NCBI GenBank assembly: GCA_027619675.1
Contig: JAQCHG010000181.1
Location: 1-5,219, forward strand
Origin: Cyanobacteriota bacterium
GTDB lineage: Bacteria; Cyanobacteriota; Cyanobacteriia; Phormidesmidales; Phormidesmidaceae
DNA: 5,219 nucleotides
Reading direction: 5' to 3'
The translations under genes were made by a program, and so were the position numbers. Shown here piece after piece: positions 4,020-5,219 of this stretch. The number at the start of each line of letters is the position of its first letter. Position 1 is the stretch's first letter. The notes under the pieces were generated by a model. It was not told the origin of the DNA. It did not search any database and was given only the letters and a program-made list of their open reading frames with translations.

Positions 4020-5219
4020 GTAGGCGAGGGAGCGGCGAGGGGGGCTAAGGGCCAGAAGCGCAGGGTTTCGTCGTTGCCGCTGCTGATCAGGGTGTGGCCG
4101 TCGGGGGTGAAGGTGAGGGCGGTGATGCCCCAGTCGTGGTGCAGGGTGGCGACCTGGCGTTTGGCGGCAAAGGCCCACAGATGGAGGGTGCCGTCCCGGC
4201 CTCCGGTGGCTAGCCATTGGCCATCGGGGCTGAAGGCGATCGCCCCCACCCCATCCGCGAGTTGATCTAAGGGATAGGCCCGATTCACCTGATCGAGGGA
4301 TTGCACGGTTACCGCCCCATCTGCGGTTCCGGCCACCAGCCAGGGGGCTTGGGGGTGAAAGGCCACCGCAGTGCCGCCCCCAAGCCCCACCCAGGTGTGG
4401 AGCAGGTTGCCCCTGTGCAATGCCCACAACCGCAGTGTGCCGTCATCGCCCGTGCTGGCTAACCGTTGACCATCGGCGCTGACCGCCAGAGCCTTCACCA
4501 TTTGGCTGTGGCGCACCAGATCCAGGGGTGGGGTGAGGTCCGGTAGGGGCCAGAGGGTGATGCGGCCATCGCTGGCGGCGCTAATCAAGTGGGTGGCGGT
4601 GTGGACGAGGGCGGTGAGGCCCCAGCCTTGGCTGGGGTGGGTGTGGCGGTGGTTGTCCTCTAGGGACCAGTGTTTGAGGGTGCCGTCGAGACTGGCGCTC
4701 CAGAGGCGATCGCCCCCGGTCCACACCACCCCCGTGGCGGCGTCCCCGTAGCCGTGGCCCCAGCCCCAGCGCTGGCCCCAGGTCTGCTGTGGGGTGAGGG
4801 TCGGCAGATCCCAAATCTGAACGGTGCCGTCGCCGTTGGCGGTGGCCAACCAGCGACCGCTGGGGCTGATGGCGAGGGCATGGGCGATGCGGTGGGGGGT
4901 AGGGAGGATGTGGGGTTGGGGGGTTTGGATTTTGGCGGGCGAGGGGAGGATTTTGGATTTTGGATTTTGGATTTTGGATTTTGGCTGGAGTGGGTGGGTC
5001 GGGCCTGCGGGTTGCAGGTCGGCGAGGACGGCGCGGGCACTGGGGTAGCGGCTACGCAGCGATCGCGCAGTGAGGCGATCGAGGATCTGGACGAAGCGGA
5101 GGCTGATGGGGTGGGGGGCGAAGGGCCGCCAATCCCAGCGATCCGCCGCCAGGGAGTAGAGGTCGAAGGGGTGTTGCCCGGTGAGGGCATGGAGGCAGGT
5201 AACCCCGCGGCCATAGAGA
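4007..5219 (-). CDS. Serine/threonine protein kinase with C-terminal WD40 propeller (partial, N-terminus outside window)
   Basis: The frame is open from the right edge to TAA at 4007-4009, giving 403 visible residues. Residues 1-69 are the end of a eukaryotic-type kinase C-lobe: LYGRGVTCLHALTGQHPFDL matches helix F and what follows, and RYPSARAVLADLQ is the usual closing helix. ATP-binding, HRD and DFG motifs would lie beyond 5219. A proline/lysine-rich linker (70-110) follows. Residues 111-403 (4888-4007) hold seven WD40 repeats, enough for one complete seven-bladed propeller. Typical pieces are SPSGRWLATANGDGTVQIWDL in blade 1 and SPDGQWLATGGRDGTLHLWAF in blade 6; blades 2, 3 and 5 are more divergent and blade 5 lacks the WD tryptophan. 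In such fusions the kinase phosphorylates Ser/Thr and the propeller is thought to bind partners. The linker is partly encoded by a 7-base tandem repeat. A TTG at 4849 could open a shorter WD40-only frame, but the kinase homology upstream argues against it as the start. Confidence 0.92.
   Translation of the reverse strand, partial: LYGRGVTCLHALTGQHPFDLYSLAADRWDWRPFAPHPISLRFVQILDRLTARSLRSRYPSARAVLADLQPAGPTHPLQPKSKIQNPKSKILPSPAKIQTPQPHILPTPHRIAHALAISPSGRWLATANGDGTVQIWDLPTLTPQQTWGQRWGWGHGYGDAATGVVWTGGDRLWSASLDGTLKHWSLEDNHRHTHPSQGWGLTALVHTATHLISAASDGRITLWPLPDLTPPLDLVRHSQMVKALAVSADGQRLASTGDDGTLRLWALHRGNLLHTWVGLGGGTAVAFHPQAPWLVAGTADGAVTVQSLDQVNRAYPLDQLADGVGAIAFSPDGQWLATGGRDGTLHLWAFAAKRQVATLHHDWGITALTFTPDGHTLISSGNDETLRFWPLAPLAAPSPTHHG
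4948..4984. repeat. Heptanucleotide tandem repeat (five GGATTTT units) inside the kinase-WD40 gene
   Basis: Five perfect GGATTTT units (4948-4982) plus GG follow one another; on the coding strand this reads AAAATCC. Three units make 21 bases, so the encoded linker has a seven-residue period, seen as PKSKIQNPKSKI. Similar CAAAATC heptamer arrays are common in cyanobacterial intergenic DNA; here the array is inside a reading frame. Gain or loss of one or two units would shift the frame. Confidence 0.95.

Noticed and set aside
4007..4849. Separate WD40-only gene starting at TTG 4849
   Set aside because: The first WD40 blade already begins at about 4888, and the same frame continues upstream into clear kinase C-lobe sequence.
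4948..4984. CRISPR array or other spaced repeat system
   Set aside because: The units are 7 bases and contiguous without spacers; it is a simple tandem repeat.
4660..5214. 184-codon minus-strand ORF in the kinase-WD40 region
   Set aside because: It is a proline/serine-rich shadow frame of the kinase-WD40 gene, typical of GC-rich DNA.

Overview
The window looks like chromosomal DNA of a GC-rich, probably filamentous-type cyanobacterium. The main evidence is 15 exact copies of the octamer GCGATCGC (core of the cyanobacterial HIP1 repeat) in 5.2 kb. It is supported by a HetI/Sfp-type phosphopantetheinyl transferase, an NdbB-like type II NAD(P)H dehydrogenase, a PEP-CTERM exported protein, and a Ser/Thr kinase fused to WD40 repeats. 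The species cannot be named from the sequence.

Layout. Positions 1-477 (minus): N-terminal two thirds of a 4'-phosphopantetheinyl transferase that runs off the left edge. Positions 478-689: divergent intergenic region with a perfect 6-bp hairpin and an exact 13-bp tandem duplication. Positions 690-1910 (plus): complete type II NAD(P)H dehydrogenase, NdbB-like. Positions 1911-2343: long, AT-richer leader of the next gene, with four ATCCGTA motifs and a possible two-state RNA fold that buries the ribosome binding site. Positions 2344-3045 (plus): exported PEP-CTERM protein, closed by a strong intrinsic terminator at 3080-3113. Positions 3114-3465: non-coding, with a G-quadruplex-type motif and copy A of a 77-bp repeat. 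Positions 3466-3930 (plus): small single-domain cupin with an unusually strong Shine-Dalgarno sequence. Positions 3931-4006: short convergent gap inside copy B of the same repeat. Positions 4007-5219 (minus): C-terminal part of a Ser/Thr kinase-WD40 fusion that runs off the right edge, with a heptanucleotide tandem repeat in the linker between the two domains.

The genes do not form an obvious shared pathway or operon. Each appears to be its own transcription unit: the first two diverge, PEP-CTERM has its own long leader and terminator, and the cupin converges on the kinase gene. I see no defence system, CRISPR array, tRNA, rRNA, transposase or phage gene. The observations most worth a second look are the leader of the PEP-CTERM gene, the repeat pair that brackets the cupin gene, and the length-variable repeat in the kinase-WD40 linker. 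None of them amounts to proof of a new system.
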